Source: Klebsiella pneumoniae (GTDB lineage: Bacteria; Pseudomonadota; Gammaproteobacteria; Enterobacterales; Enterobacteriaceae). From it: a DNA stretch of 64,000 nt. Positions 52,102 through 62,051 of this stretch are shown piece by piece. The translations under genes and the position numbers were made by a program. A model generated the notes under the pieces. The model was not told where the DNA came from. It worked only from the letters and a program-made list of their open reading frames with translations, and did no database searches. The stretch covers positions 2,930,097 to 2,994,096 of the forward strand of contig NZ_KN046818.1 of NCBI RefSeq assembly GCF_000742135.1, written 5' to 3'. How positions within the stretch are numbered: the stretch's first letter is position 1; every line of letters starts with the position of its first letter.

Positions 52102-52983
52102 TCAGGCCAGGCCGCGCAGCGCCGACGCCACCTCACGACAGGCCTCCTCCCCTAACGAAAGCAAAGGACGGGGAAGCGAGTCTGGATCGCAGAGTCCGAG
52201 CATCGCTGCGGCGCTGGCTATCACTCGCAGGCTACCACCATAGCGATCAAAGCATCGCCATAGGGGGGCCAGCTGCTCATTCAGTGCCGCAGTCTGCGCC
52301 ACATCACCGCTACGTATCGCTCTTACCAGCGCCAGTGAGCAGCGGGGAAAGAGTCCGCCGCAGACCGAATACCAGGCTTCGCAGCCGGCCTGCAACCCGG
52401 CAGTGGCCCATGCATCGCCGCTGACGCCAAGCGTAACGCGAGAGGGAAGATGCTGACGCAGGGCCGCAACACGTTCGCTCACCTGTGGCGCGGGCAGGCC
52501 GGGAATTTTAATCGAGGCAATGGCCGGCAAGGCGGCGATGCGCCCCTGCAGCTCATCCGCCAGCATTACGTGGGTAGTGCGGGGATTGTCATACAGGCAA
52601 ACCGGCACCGAGACATGCCGGCAGACTTCTTCGTAAAAGGCAAAGATCTCCTCCGCGGAAAGCGGCTGATAGGACATCATCGGCAGTAATAACGCATCCG
52701 CCCCTGCCTCCTGAGCATCCTCCACCAGGCGTAGCACCTCGTTAGTCGCAATGGCGCCGACGCCGACCATCATCGGGATCGACCCCGCATGCGCCTTCGC
52801 CACCTGCACCACTCGTCTGCGCTGCTCACGGCTGAGATAAGCGTAGCTACCGGTTGAACCTAAGATGCCCAGAGAGTCGACTCCGGCATCGGTAAGACGG
52901 GCGAGAATACGAATAAACGCTTTTTCATCAAAATTTTGCTGATGCAAAGGTGTCAAAGGAAATGCGCAAAGTCCACTGAACAT
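52102..52983 (-). CDS. DHDPS/NAL-family lyase of unknown substrate
   Basis: 293 residues from the ATG at 52983, which has GGAGG five bases upstream; the longer open frame before it runs through the promoter. It is a TIM-barrel class I lyase: phosphate or carboxylate loop GSTGSYAYLS (residues 42-51), Tyr131 in CLYDNPRTT and Schiff-base Lys159 in SIKIPG. It is not DapA, which differs at the GTTGE loop. Known relatives cleave sugar acids or hydroxyproline-derived ketoacids. It is not in E. coli between yecA and leuZ. A palindromic operator overlaps its -35. Confidence 0.82.
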   Translation of the reverse strand: MFSGLCAFPLTPLHQQNFDEKAFIRILARLTDAGVDSLGILGSTGSYAYLSREQRRRVVQVAKAHAGSIPMMVGVGAIATNEVLRLVEDAQEAGADALLLPMMSYQPLSAEEIFAFYEEVCRHVSVPVCLYDNPRTTHVMLADELQGRIAALPAIASIKIPGLPAPQVSERVAALRQHLPSRVTLGVSGDAWATAGLQAGCEAWYSVCGGLFPRCSLALVRAIRSGDVAQTAALNEQLAPLWRCFDRYGGSLRVIASAAAMLGLCDPDSLPRPLLSLGEEACREVASALRGLA

Positions 52984-53018
52984 GCTGCCTCCGGCAGGCT
53001 GGGCTGAGAGTCCGTTTG

Positions 53019-53055
53019 ATAGTAGCAAGGCGCGATCGTTTTGTCCTGGGACAAA
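53019..53055 (-). promoter_or_regulatory. Promoter and palindromic operator of the DHDPS-family gene
   Basis: TTTGTCC (53040-53046) and GGACAAA (53049-53055) form a perfect 7-bp inverted repeat with a 2-bp gap. On the - strand AGGACA (53047-53042) as -35 lies within it, 17 bp before TACTAT (53024-53019). The TTGTCC-TG-GGACAA shape resembles operators of GntR-type (FadR subfamily) regulators. The regulator is not in the window. Confidence 0.55.
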
Positions 53056-53149
53056 TGAGAAATTGACTGTAAGGCAAGAGTTAACCGAAAAACGCCGTGG
53101 CGTCAGGCTGGCGGGAAAGGTATCAGAAGGCGAAAGTACAGAAACAAAA

Positions 53150-53169
53150 AAACCACCCGTAGGTGGTTT
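53150..53169 (-). terminator. tRNA operon terminator
   Basis: AAACCACC (53150-53157) pairs with GGTGGTTT (53162-53169), followed on the - strand by a T-run. It ends the glyW-cysT-leuZ transcript. Confidence 0.9.
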
Positions 53170-53210
53170 CACGACACTGCTTATTGCTTTGATTATTCTG
53201 TATTTCCCAA

Positions 53211-53297
53211 TGGTACCCGGAGCGGGACTTGAACCCGCACAGCGCGAACGCCGAGGGATTTTAAATCCCTTGTGTCTACCGATTCCACCATCCGGGC
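53211..53297 (-). tRNA. leuZ: tRNA-Leu(UAA)
   Basis: 87 bases including CCA. Acceptor arm GCCCGGA pairs with TCCGGGT; anticodon loop ATTTAAAAT carries TAA; the long variable arm expected of tRNA-Leu (CGGCGTTCGCGCTG) and T-loop GGTTCAAGTCC are present. Confidence 0.97.
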
Positions 53298-53310
53298 TCG
53301 GGATATAAAG

Positions 53311-53384
53311 TGGAGGCGCGTTCCGGAGTCGAACCGGACTAGACGGATTTGCAATCCGCTACATAACCGCTTTGCTAACGCGCC
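53311..53384 (-). tRNA. cysT: tRNA-Cys(GCA)
   Basis: 74 bases including CCA. GGCGCGT acceptor, anticodon GCA in GGATTGCAAATCC, T-loop GGTTCGACTCC. It differs from E. coli cysT by one base (GTTAGC for GTTAAC). Confidence 0.97.
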
Positions 53385-53424
53385 TTTAATACTGAAGCAC
53401 CCGCAACTGCCGATGCTGTTAATC

Positions 53425-53500
<76 letters not shown>

Positions 53501-53650
53501 ATCATCAAGTTATTTGCTAATCACTTGATTTTGTTATCGTCTGGAAGACTGTGCCGCCGTTCGATGCGTTGCATTCTACTTATCTCTCGCGGTGAGTCAA
53601 CGGTATTTTTCGCAACTTTGTATCGTTTGCTGAAAATAACGGCGAAACGA

Positions 53651-54199
53651 TCACTGATCAAGCAAATCGCCGCGCGCCGCGTTCAAATACTGCAGCATCG
53701 ACCACAGCGTCAGCACCGCCGCCACGAGGAAAAGCGCGATCCCGGCCCACTCCACCCACGGATAAGGACGCCACAGCATCCATACCAGGGCGGTCATCTG
53801 GGCGGTCGTTTTCACTTTGCCAATCCATGAGACCGCCACGCTGCTGCGTTTCCCCAGCTCCGCCATCCACTCACGCAGCGCGGAGATAATGATCTCACGG
53901 GCAATCATGGTCGCCGCCGGTAGCGTGACCCACCAGGTGTGATAGTGTTCGGCAACCAGCACCATGGCGATAGCCACCATGACTTTATCGGCAACCGGGT
54001 CGAGGAAGGCGCCAAAACGGGTGCTCTGATTCCAGCGACGAGCGAGGAAACCATCAAACCAGTCGGTTACCGCGGCAACAAAGAAGATCAGCGCGCAGGC
54101 AAACGGCGCCCAGCTAAAGGGCAGATAAAACGCCAGCACAAAAAACGGGATCAGGATGACGCGAAACAGAGTAAGCAACGTAGGGATATTAAATTGCAT
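53651..54199 (-). CDS. pgsA: Phosphatidylglycerophosphate synthase
   Basis: 182 residues with about four transmembrane helices. CDP-alcohol phosphatidyltransferase: the motif D-G-x2-A-R-x8-G-x3-D-x3-D is seen as [27 protein letters not shown]. It makes phosphatidylglycerol phosphate from CDP-diacylglycerol and glycerol-3-phosphate. It follows uvrC by 57 bp and precedes the tRNA genes. Confidence 0.95.
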   Translation of the reverse strand: MQFNIPTLLTLFRVILIPFFVLAFYLPFSWAPFACALIFFVAAVTDWFDGFLARRWNQSTRFGAFLDPVADKVMVAIAMVLVAEHYHTWWVTLPAATMIAREIIISALREWMAELGKRSSVAVSWIGKVKTTAQMTALVWMLWRPYPWVEWAGIALFLVAAVLTLWSMLQYLNAARGDLLDQ

Positions 54200-54256
54200 A
54201 GTGACGGGTAACTATCTGTTGTAAGTAAAAATTAGCCCTATGTTGCTACAGAGCCC

Positions 54257-56089
54257 CTAATGTTTCAACGAGTAGAAGATCTTTTCTGCCAGAGCGTGAG
54301 AGATGCCCGGTACTTTAGCAATTTCTTCGACGCTGGCCTGCTGTAGCCCCTGCAGCCCACCCATATACTTCAGCAGCATCTGACGACGCTTCGGCCCTAC
54401 CCCCTCGATAGTCTCAAGCGAGCTGGTGCTCTTCACTTTCGCCCGTTTTTTGCGATGCCCGGAGATCGCATGATCGTGCGATTCATCGCGAATATGCTGG
54501 ATCACATGCAGGGCCGGCGAATCCGGCGGCAGGCTAAACCCTTCCCCTTCCGGCTCAAAGAATAACGTTTCCAGACCCGCTTTTCGATCGCTACCTTTCG
54601 CCACGCCCAGCAGCAGCGGATGATGTTTATCCCAGGGGACGTCCAGTTCAGCAAACACGGCTTTCGCCTGGGCCAGCTGTCCCTTGCCGCCGTCTATCAG
54701 GATCACATCCGGGATCTTGTTGTCATCAATCGCTTTACCATAGCGACGGCGCAGGACCTGATTCATCGCCGCATAGTCATCGCCAGGGGTAATGCCGGTG
54801 ATGTTGTAGCGCCGATACTCCGCGCGCAGTGGGCCATTGCCGTCAAACACCACACAGGATGCTACGGTCTGTTCGCCCATGGTGTGGCTGATGTCAAAAC
54901 ACTCCATTCGCTTGACGGCCGGCAGCTCCAGTACGCTGGCCAGCGCCTGCAAACGCTGATGAATGGTCGATTGCTGAGACAATTTGGTCGTTAACGCTGT
55001 CGCGGCGTTGGTCCGCGCCAGCTTAAGATAACGCGCTCTGTCGCCGCGCGGCTTAGTCTGCACATTGATTCGACGACCCGCCAGCTCCGACAGCGAGTCG
55101 GCCAGCAGCGTCTTATCCCCAAGGTTAAAGTCGAGCAAAATCTCCCCCGGCAGCGTGCGCATTTGGCTGCCCTGCAGGTAGAACTGGCCGACAAAGGTCT
55201 CCACGACCTCTCCCAGCTCGGTGCCGCCCGGCACTTTCGGGAAGTAGCTTCGGCTGCCCAGCACTTTGCCCTGACGGATAAACAGCACATGCACGCAGGC
55301 CATGCCGGCATCGAAGGCGACGCCGATCACGTCGAGGTCGTCACCGGTGTTGGAGACAAACTGTTTCTCCGTCACGCGGCGGACGGCCTGAATCTGGTCG
55401 CGGATGCGCGCCGCCTCTTCGAACTCCAGGTTCTGGCTCGCCTTCTCCATCCGCGCGATGAGCTGGGTCAGCACCTGGTCATCCTTGCCGGCGAGAAACA
55501 GCCGCACATACTCTACCTGCTGAGCATACTCTTCTTCGCTGACCAGCCCGGCCACGCACGGCCCCAGGCAGCGACCAATCTGATACTGCAGACAGGGGCG
55601 GGAGCGATTGCGGTAGACGCTGTTTTCACACTGACGGATGGGAAAGATTTTCTGCAGCAGCGCCAGGGTCTCGCGCACGGCATAGCCGTTGGGAAAAGGA
55701 CCAAAATATTCGCCCTTCGCATGTTTGGCGCCGCGATGCATAGCCAGACGCGGATGAGTATCGCCGCTGAGAAAAATAAAAGGATACGATTTATCGTCGC
55801 GTAACAGCACGTTGTAACGTGGCTGGTACAGCTTAATATAGTTGTGCTCAAGCAGCAGCGCTTCCGTCTCGGTGTGGGTGACGGTCACGTCGATTTGCGC
55901 GATCAGCGCTACCAGCGCTTCCGTTTTACGCGACGCAACGTTGCTGCGGAAGTAGCTACTGAGCCGCTTTTTCAGATCTTTGGCTTTGCCAACATAGATG
56001 ACGGTTCCGCCAGCATCATACATCCGATACACACCGGGCTGGCTGGTCACCGTTTTCAGGAAAGCTTTTGCGTCAAAAACATCACTCAC
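54257..56089 (-). CDS. uvrC: Excinuclease ABC subunit C
   Basis: 610 residues from a GTG start. N-terminal GIY-YIG nuclease ([25 protein letters not shown]) makes the 3' cut, a Cys-rich part ([16 protein letters not shown]) binds a metal cluster, a UVR motif (about residues 204-239) contacts UvrB, an RNase H-like domain ([22 protein letters not shown]) makes the 5' cut, and C-terminal HhH motifs ([25 protein letters not shown]) bind DNA. Its start overlaps the uvrY stop by 4 bases. Confidence 0.96.
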   Translation of the reverse strand: MSDVFDAKAFLKTVTSQPGVYRMYDAGGTVIYVGKAKDLKKRLSSYFRSNVASRKTEALVALIAQIDVTVTHTETEALLLEHNYIKLYQPRYNVLLRDDKSYPFIFLSGDTHPRLAMHRGAKHAKGEYFGPFPNGYAVRETLALLQKIFPIRQCENSVYRNRSRPCLQYQIGRCLGPCVAGLVSEEEYAQQVEYVRLFLAGKDDQVLTQLIARMEKASQNLEFEEAARIRDQIQAVRRVTEKQFVSNTGDDLDVIGVAFDAGMACVHVLFIRQGKVLGSRSYFPKVPGGTELGEVVETFVGQFYLQGSQMRTLPGEILLDFNLGDKTLLADSLSELAGRRINVQTKPRGDRARYLKLARTNAATALTTKLSQQSTIHQRLQALASVLELPAVKRMECFDISHTMGEQTVASCVVFDGNGPLRAEYRRYNITGITPGDDYAAMNQVLRRRYGKAIDDNKIPDVILIDGGKGQLAQAKAVFAELDVPWDKHHPLLLGVAKGSDRKAGLETLFFEPEGEGFSLPPDSPALHVIQHIRDESHDHAISGHRKKRAKVKSTSSLETIEGVGPKRRQMLLKYMGGLQGLQQASVEEIAKVPGISHALAEKIFYSLKH

Positions 56090-56742
56090 TGGCTTGCTAA
56101 CGACTCCGCATTACACAGGCCATGGCGAATTGCCAGGTGGGTCAGCTCGACATCGCCATGAATGTTTAATTTACTGAACATCCGATAGCGGTAGCTGTTA
56201 ACCGTTTTAGGACTCAGATTTAGCTGCTCTGAGATCTCATTCACCTTCTGACCTTTGGTGATCATCAGCATAATCTGCAATTCGCGTTCAGACAAACTGG
56301 CAAACGGCGATTCTGTCTTTTCGGGTTCAATCTGACTTAACGCCATTTGCTGGGCAATATCGGAGGCAATATAGCGCTGCCCGGACGCGACGCAGCGGAT
56401 GGCATTCACCACTTCCTGCGGCGCGGCGCCTTTACTGAGATAGCCTGCCGCGCCCGCCTGCATGACCTTGGCAGGTAAAGGATTCTCGGTATGCACGGTC
56501 AACATGATCACTTTGGTGCCCGCCACGGAGCGCGCGATTTTGCGCGTCGCTTCAAGACCACCGATCCCAGGCATGTTCATGTCCATCAGGACGACATCTG
56601 CGGAATTAGCCCGGCACCACTTGACGGCGTCCTCGCCGCAGCAGGCTTCGCCAGCGACTTTAATCCCTTTTATATCTTCCAGAATGCGTCGTATCCCTGC
56701 GCGCACCAGTTCGTGGTCATCAACAAGAAGAACGTTGATCAA
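56086..56742 (-). CDS. uvrY: Response regulator UvrY (BarA partner)
   Basis: 218 residues from a TTG giving [19 protein letters not shown], with TGGAGA upstream; E. coli uvrY also starts with TTG. Receiver domain with D54 in [10 protein letters not shown], then a LuxR/NarL-type DNA-binding domain ([33 protein letters not shown] split over residues 150-185). Phospho-UvrY activates csrB and csrC. Coupled to uvrC by a 4-base overlap. Confidence 0.95.
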   Translation of the reverse strand: MINVLLVDDHELVRAGIRRILEDIKGIKVAGEACCGEDAVKWCRANSADVVLMDMNMPGIGGLEATRKIARSVAGTKVIMLTVHTENPLPAKVMQAGAAGYLSKGAAPQEVVNAIRCVASGQRYIASDIAQQMALSQIEPEKTESPFASLSERELQIMLMITKGQKVNEISEQLNLSPKTVNSYRYRMFSKLNIHGDVELTHLAIRHGLCNAESLASQ

Positions 56743-57203
56743 AGGAATAATCTCCAGAATGAGGGATAACGCTACTGATACTTTATCTCCCACATATTAC
56801 CGGGTTTTATTGCTATTTTAAAAGGCAAAAAAATGCCCTCGCCTCGATTTGGCTCTCATTTATGGCAATGTCTGTGCACACTAAGTGGAAAGTCATTGAG
56901 AACAGTCAGTTGCCCGGCTCTTATTTTTTAACAATACTCATACAGAAGGCACAAAAAACACAACAGATTACGTAGCGCATAAATACGAAGCAAAATATGT
57001 AACAATTATTAACGAGCTAAATAGATGGGGGAAATTATTGGCTTGCCGACGGCTATTACGTATTATCCGAAGCATCAAAACATTCACAGCTCAGATGAGA
57101 GAACAGAAATTAAGCACACCTTTTTTTTCTGTCGCTTGTGGTATACTGCGCGGCCTTCACATTGAGTAGAGCGCAATAGCGCAGCGAGTAAACGAGGATA
57201 TCG
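56743..57203. other. uvrY-yecF divergent region
   Basis: 461 bp without a gene, A/T-rich. It includes the yecF promoter. The remainder shows no conserved sRNA that I recognise. Confidence 0.55.
57139..57147 (+). promoter_or_regulatory. yecF promoter (extended -10)
   Basis: TGGTATACT is an extended -10 (TATACT at 57142-57147). No good -35 lies 17 bp upstream, which an extended -10 tolerates. The start codon is 57 bp further on, with CGAGGA before it. Confidence 0.5.
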
Positions 57204-57428
57204 ATGAGCACACCAGATTTTTCCACTGCAGAAAATAAGCAGGAACTGGCGCAGGAAGTCTCCTGCCTGAAAGCGATGATTACGCTGATGCTGCAGGCGA
57301 TGGGCCAGGCGGATGCGGGGCGCGTGATTATTAAAATGGAAAAGCAGATTTCACAGATGGAAGATGAGGCTCAGGCCGCCGTATTCTCCAGCACCGTTAA
57401 GCAGATTAAACAAGCCTATCGGCAGTAA
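57204..57428 (+). CDS. yecF: YecF, DUF2594 small protein
   Basis: 74 residues, the E. coli length: [25 protein letters not shown] then [14 protein letters not shown] and [10 protein letters not shown] soluble helical protein of unknown function, convergent with sdiA. Confidence 0.92.
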   Translation: MSTPDFSTAENKQELAQEVSCLKAMITLMLQAMGQADAGRVIIKMEKQISQMEDEAQAAVFSSTVKQIKQAYRQ

Positions 57429-57495
57429 TCCTGTGCCGGCTGAAAGTATCACTGACAGCCGGTATCACGTCTGACACGCAGAACGGCAGGCGCAT

Positions 57496-58218
57496 TCAGA
57501 TTAGCCCAGTCGCCACGGCGTAGCAGGCAATTTGCGTTTTATTCGGCGCATTAAATTTCCGCTGCATATTCTTCTGATGGAAATTCACCGTATTTTCCGA
57601 AATCGAGAGAATCATCGCCACCTCCGCCGAAGTCTTTCCTTCCGCCGTCCATTTGAGGATTTCCAGTTCGCGGCGGCTGAACTTCATCTCCGGCGGCATC
57701 ACCATCTCATCTTCCAGACGCAGCAGCGTCAGCAAGCTTAGTTCAGTCAGCGTTCGCAGACGCAGCTCAAGCTCATCTTCAGGGTAACCGCCCGGCAGAC
57801 GATTGTTCGCGGAGACAGAGAGAAATCCCTGAGCATGGTTTGGCAACGTCAGGCACTGCGTCACCCCCTTTTGCAGACCATGGTCACGCGCCCCGTCCCA
57901 CAGTGCCGGCGCATCACGAAACAGGCTGTCGTTCCATGGCAGATGGCCACGCATAAAATTCTCCGGCCGTAACACAGGATCTATCGCGAAATAATTTTCT
58001 GCCTGATAGTGCGACATCCATGCGCGGGGGTAAGTCGACTGGAACGTAACGCGGGGGCGGGTGAAAGGCACCGGGTGGCGCACACAAAGCGTGTAGTAAT
58101 CATATTCCAGCGCTTCGGTTTCACGTTGCAGGAGATTATAAACCTCCTCGCCGGTGGCCATGGACTGAAATTGGTGCAGCATATCCCGCCGCCAGCTGAA
58201 AAAAACATTGTCCCTCAT
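57496..58218 (-). CDS. sdiA: SdiA, LuxR-type quorum regulator
   Basis: 240 residues from MRDNVFFSWRRDMLHQF, the family start. An N-terminal autoinducer-binding domain with the conserved ligand contacts W67, Y71 and D80 (AWMSHYQAENYFAIDP), then a C-terminal LuxR helix-turn-helix (REILILKWTAEGKTS-like region, SENTVNFHQKNMQRKFNAPNK). SdiA senses acyl-homoserine lactones made by other bacteria; no luxI synthase is nearby, so it is a solo receptor. Confidence 0.95.
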   Translation of the reverse strand: MRDNVFFSWRRDMLHQFQSMATGEEVYNLLQRETEALEYDYYTLCVRHPVPFTRPRVTFQSTYPRAWMSHYQAENYFAIDPVLRPENFMRGHLPWNDSLFRDAPALWDGARDHGLQKGVTQCLTLPNHAQGFLSVSANNRLPGGYPEDELELRLRTLTELSLLTLLRLEDEMVMPPEMKFSRRELEILKWTAEGKTSAEVAMILSISENTVNFHQKNMQRKFNAPNKTQIACYAVATGLI

Positions 58219-58535
58219 AGCTGTGCAAATAACTCCTGATTGATAATCATTATTATAAATACAGAAAACTAACACATAAATCTTATTTATATGTATAAAA
58301 TATCGTAGCTGTCATATTTATTAGTCTGAAGGCTTGCCATTTTCCCGCTCGCCGCACAGAAACATAGCGTTTTTCTCCCATCATGTTCTACACCCTGCCA
58401 AGGGCGATGGGAAGCGGTGTATACGGCCGTGGCAGTCAATAGCGCAAAGACGTGTCGCGGGGGCGTTACCCCGCCGCGAGAGTGGGCTAAACGCGGCGGC
58501 TCCCGCGAAGCTGAGCCGCCGCGCCAGCCCATGCT
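58219..58535. other. sdiA-tcyN spacer with a large GC-rich hairpin
   Basis: 317 bp without a gene. GCGGCGGCTC (58493-58502) pairs with GAGCCGCCGC (58513-58522), extended by TGGGCT/AGCCCA (58483-58488 and 58526-58531). It lies 5 bases after the tcyN stop. There is no T-run, so it may stabilise the 3' end of the tcy transcript. Confidence 0.6.
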
Positions 58536-59288
58536 TTACTGCATCAGGAATTTTTCAAGGAACTGACGGGTACGCGGCTGCTGGGGCGAAGCGAACAACG
58601 CTTTTGCCTCGCCTTGTTCGACAATGCGTCCCTGATCCATAAATATCGCCCGATCGGCAACGTCGCGGGCGAAACTCATTTCATGGGTCACGATCACCAT
58701 GGTGCGTTTTTCCTGCGCCAGCTGACGGATGGTGTTGAGCACCTCCCCCACCAACTCAGGATCGAGAGCCGAGGTGGGTTCATCAAACAGGATCACGTCC
58801 GGACGCATAGCCAGCGCGCGGGCAATAGCCACTCGCTGCTGCTGCCCGCCGGAGAGACGGCGCGGATAGCTATTCTCTTTTCCGCTGAGCCCCACCTTCG
58901 CCAGCAGTTCGCGCGCCCGCGCCATGGACTCCTGCTTATCTTCACCTTTTACGATGACCGGCCCTTCAATAATGTTCTCCAGCACCGTACGGTGGGGAAA
59001 CAGATTAAAGTTCTGGAAGACAAAGCCGACGTGCTGGCGCAGCTGGCAAATGAGCCCTTTCTGCGGCCCGAGGCTGCGACCGGCGTCGATCGTCACATCG
59101 CCGACGCGGATAGTGCCGCTCTCCGGTTGCTCCAGCAGGTTGATGCTACGCAGCAGGGTGGTTTTGCCCGAGCCGCTGGGGCCGATGATCGCCACCACTT
59201 CCCCTTTCTGTACCTCCAGGTCGATACCATGGAGCACCGTCTGGCCATGGAATTTTTTTACCAGGCTTTTCACTTCTATCGCACTCAT
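58536..59288 (-). CDS. tcyN: L-cystine ABC transporter ATPase TcyN (YecC)
   Basis: 250 residues. Polar amino acid type ABC ATPase: Walker [10 protein letters not shown], signature [17 protein letters not shown], Walker [17 protein letters not shown]. It drives cystine and diaminopimelate uptake with TcyJ and TcyL. It overlaps the end of tcyL by 4 bases. Confidence 0.94.
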   Translation of the reverse strand: MSAIEVKSLVKKFHGQTVLHGIDLEVQKGEVVAIIGPSGSGKTTLLRSINLLEQPESGTIRVGDVTIDAGRSLGPQKGLICQLRQHVGFVFQNFNLFPHRTVLENIIEGPVIVKGEDKQESMARARELLAKVGLSGKENSYPRRLSGGQQQRVAIARALAMRPDVILFDEPTSALDPELVGEVLNTIRQLAQEKRTMVIVTHEMSFARDVADRAIFMDQGRIVEQGEAKALFASPQQPRTRQFLEKFLMQ

Positions 59289-59953
59289 TTCGGATCACGC
59301 TCCTGGCGGTTCAGCTGGTTTTCAAAATAATTCTGCAGCGAGGAGAGCACTGTCGCCATTACCCAGTAGATCAGGGAGGCCGCCAGATACATGGTGAAGA
59401 CCTCCAGGGTTCGCGAGGTGATTAGCTGCGCCTGACGGAACAGCTCCGGCACCTGGATCGTTGCCGCCAGCGAGGTATCTTTTACCAGGCTGATAAAACT
59501 GTTCGACAGCGGCGGCAAAGCGACCCGCGCCGCCTGGGGTAAAATGGCCCGACGCATCGTCTGCCAGGGCGTCATACCGATACTGGCCGCCGCTTCCCAT
59601 TGCCCTTTATCAATCGAGGCGATGGCCGCGCGCAGCGTTTCCGCCGCATAGGCCGCAGTATTCAACGACAGGCCGATCATCGCCGCCGGGATCGGGTCAA
59701 GCTCAATGCCGAACTGCGGCAAGCCGTAGTAGATCATAAACAGCTGGGCGATAAGCGGCGTGCCGCGGAAAATGGAGATATACATGCGCGCCAGCCATTT
59801 TACCGGCCAGACTGGCGACATGCGCATCAGCGCCAGGATAAAGCCCAGCACCAGGCCGAAAAACATCCCGCCAATGCTCAGCTGCAGCGTAAAGACGGCC
59901 CCTTTCAGCAGAAAAGGGGCGGAATCAATGACCAGTTGGATACTTTCTTGCAT
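59285..59953 (-). CDS. tcyL: L-cystine ABC transporter permease TcyL (YecS)
   Basis: 222 residues, about five transmembrane helices, with the HisM/GlnP-type EAA loop (AETLRAAIASIDKGQWEAAASIGMTPWQTMRRAILPQA). It starts 15 bp after dcyD and overlaps tcyN. Confidence 0.94.
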   Translation of the reverse strand: MQESIQLVIDSAPFLLKGAVFTLQLSIGGMFFGLVLGFILALMRMSPVWPVKWLARMYISIFRGTPLIAQLFMIYYGLPQFGIELDPIPAAMIGLSLNTAAYAAETLRAAIASIDKGQWEAAASIGMTPWQTMRRAILPQAARVALPPLSNSFISLVKDTSLAATIQVPELFRQAQLITSRTLEVFTMYLAASLIYWVMATVLSSLQNYFENQLNRQERDPK

Positions 59954-59968
59954 GCTGTCGTTTCTGTA

Positions 59969-60955
59969 TTAGAGGTGAGGATGATAGGCAAACAGCGCCG
60001 GCGATCCGCCAGTGTGGACGAACAGTATCGGCCCTTCATCCTTAAAGCGCTTCTGCGTGATGCCGTCGATAAGCCCGGCCATCGCTTTGCCGGTATAGAC
60101 CGGGTCGAGCAAAATACCTTCCAGCTGCGCCAGCAGCTTCACGGCGGCCATCCCATCTTCGTTTGGCGTACCGTATCCTGGGGCAAAGTAGTCATCCCAC
60201 AGTATAATTTCAGCCTTCGCCTGTAGCTCGAGACTGTTGGCCACGGCCTGCTGCAGCGCCTCCACTTTCGGCAACTGGTCAGCGACCGAGCGCGACACGG
60301 TCACCCCAATCAGTTCCGCCTGCGGCATCAGCTGTTCAAGGCCGACCGCCAATCCGGCATGGGTGCCGGCGCTGCCGGAGGCGACCACGACTGACGAGAT
60401 CGCCACCGCGTCTTCGCACTGCTGGCTGATTTCCAGTGCGCTTTCCACATAGCCTAACGCGCCGAGGGCATTGGAGCCGCCGACCGGAATAACATACGGA
60501 CGATACCCCTGCGCCTCAATGCGGGTCGCCAGCTCATCGAGCTGGGCGGAGGGATCGGTCAGGGCATCACACATCTCAACCTGGGTGTTAAAGAGATCCA
60601 GCAGCAGACGGTTGCCATTGCTCAGATAGTTCTCCGCCCGGGTGCCGATGGGATTTTCCAGTAGCGCCACGCAATGCAGTCCCAGTTTCGCAGCGACTGC
60701 CGCCGTCTGACGCACATGGTTAGACTGGATCGCGCCGGCGGTGATTAAGGTATCCGCGCCCTCGCGCAGCGCATCGGCGGCGAGAAACTCCAGCTTACGC
60801 AGTTTGTTGCCCCCCATCGCCAGCGGCGTCGTATCATCACGTTTAATAAAAATTTCGCGCCCAAGGTGATCGGACAGACGCGGGAGATACTCCAGCGGCG
60901 TCGGCGCGCCGATCAATTCCAGGCGCGGAAAGCGGGTTAAGTTTTGCAGTGACAT
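59969..60955 (-). CDS. dcyD: D-cysteine desulfhydrase
   Basis: 328 residues. A PLP enzyme that breaks D-cysteine into pyruvate, ammonia and sulfide. The PLP lysine lies in [14 protein letters not shown] (about residue 51), with the catalytic Ser in [13 protein letters not shown]. Its place between tcyJ and tcyLN links it to cystine import; a terminator between tcyJ and dcyD would lower its expression relative to the binding protein. Confidence 0.94.
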   Translation of the reverse strand: MSLQNLTRFPRLELIGAPTPLEYLPRLSDHLGREIFIKRDDTTPLAMGGNKLRKLEFLAADALREGADTLITAGAIQSNHVRQTAAVAAKLGLHCVALLENPIGTRAENYLSNGNRLLLDLFNTQVEMCDALTDPSAQLDELATRIEAQGYRPYVIPVGGSNALGALGYVESALEISQQCEDAVAISSVVVASGSAGTHAGLAVGLEQLMPQAELIGVTVSRSVADQLPKVEALQQAVANSLELQAKAEIILWDDYFAPGYGTPNEDGMAAVKLLAQLEGILLDPVYTGKAMAGLIDGITQKRFKDEGPILFVHTGGSPALFAYHPHL

Positions 60956-61012
60956 GGCCCCTCCTGACTCAGTTATGCTTCATTATGCACACAGTTACGC
61001 GCTAAATAAAAA

Positions 61013-61034
61013 AAGGCGCTTCCAGGAGCGCCTT
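61013..61034. terminator. Terminator or attenuator between tcyJ and dcyD
   Basis: AAGGCGCT (61013-61020) and AGCGCCTT (61027-61034) enclose TCCAGG, with A-run and T-run on both sides. It lies 17 bases after the tcyJ stop and inside the putative operon. Confidence 0.8.
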
Positions 61035-61050
61035 TTTTCACCGCTGTCCG

Positions 61051-61851
61051 TTATTTCGTCACGTCAGCGCCAAACCATTTCTCGGACAGCGCCTTCAGGC
61101 TGCCATCTTTCTGCATGTCTGCAATCGCGCCATCTACCGCTTTCAGCAGGTCGTCGTTGCCTTTACGCAGCGCAACGCCAGCTTCCTGACGAGAGAAGGC
61201 TTCGCCGGTTACCGCCAGCGTATTGTTGGTTTTCTTCACCAGATCCAACGCCGCCAGACGGTCTACCAGAATGGCGTCAATACGGCCTACACGCAGATCC
61301 TGGTATTTGGTGGGATCGTCATCATAGGTACGGACGTCCACGCCCTGGACATTCTGACGCAGCCACTCTTCATAGTTAGTGCCCAGTCCGACGCCCACTT
61401 TCTTGCCTTTCAGATCCGCCGCGGTTTTAATCACGCCTTCGTTACCCTTCTTCACCAGCGCCTGCACGCCGGAGACGGTATATGGGGTGGAGAAATCGTA
61501 TTTCTTCTTACGTTCTTCAGAGATAGTGACCTGGTTAATCACCACGTCGATACGCTTGGAGTCCAGCGAGGCCAGCATACCGTCCCACTTGGTCGGTTTG
61601 AGATCGGCCTTCACGCCAAGATGTTTCGCCAGTTCGTTAGCGAATTCCACTTCAAACCCGGTCAGCTTGCCGTCATCCCCCTGGAAACTAAAGGGAGGGT
61701 AGGTGCCTTCGAGGCCCACGCGTAGGGTGCCGCGCTCTTTAATCTGATTGAGCAGGTTTTCCGCCGCAAAAGTTTTCACGCTGACGCCAGCCATCAAAAC
61801 AACGGCCATCGCGCCCATCATCGCCTGACGACCCAGAAGTGCTAATTTCAT
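61051..61851 (-). CDS. tcyJ: L-cystine-binding protein TcyJ (FliY)
   Basis: 266 residues. A signal peptide (LGRQAMMGAMAVVLMAGVSVKTFA) leads to a family-3 solute-binding protein (LRVGLEGTYPPFSFQGDDGKLTGFEVEFANELAKHLG split over residues 42-78). The name FliY comes from its place beside fliA in E. coli; here the fliZ-fliA-fliC block is gone and amyA follows directly. Confidence 0.94.
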   Translation of the reverse strand: MKLALLGRQAMMGAMAVVLMAGVSVKTFAAENLLNQIKERGTLRVGLEGTYPPFSFQGDDGKLTGFEVEFANELAKHLGVKADLKPTKWDGMLASLDSKRIDVVINQVTISEERKKKYDFSTPYTVSGVQALVKKGNEGVIKTAADLKGKKVGVGLGTNYEEWLRQNVQGVDVRTYDDDPTKYQDLRVGRIDAILVDRLAALDLVKKTNNTLAVTGEAFSRQEAGVALRKGNDDLLKAVDGAIADMQKDGSLKALSEKWFGADVTK

Positions 61852-62051
61852 AGATACCCCGAAGGTTAGGATTTTCCTGTAGTGTAAGGCGCTTAACGCC
61901 CTGACACCAACATCGTTACGCTACATCTTATGCAGATTTATTATATATGATCCGCTTTAGGGTATAGCGAAAATCAGGGCTTTCCTCACCCTTTTTGCTG
62001 GATATCTCCCATACTGCAAAGGTCAGCCTGTTGACGTCTGGAGCATGGAAG

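Noticed and set aside
52102-52983. dapA (lysine biosynthesis)
   Set aside because: The substrate loop (GSTGSYAY) and Tyr/Lys neighbourhoods differ from DapA, and a catabolic-looking operator precedes the gene.
52984-53297. Island integrated at leuZ (DHDPS-family gene as cargo)
   Set aside because: No integrase, and no repeat of the leuZ 3' end was found downstream. The gene has ordinary base composition.
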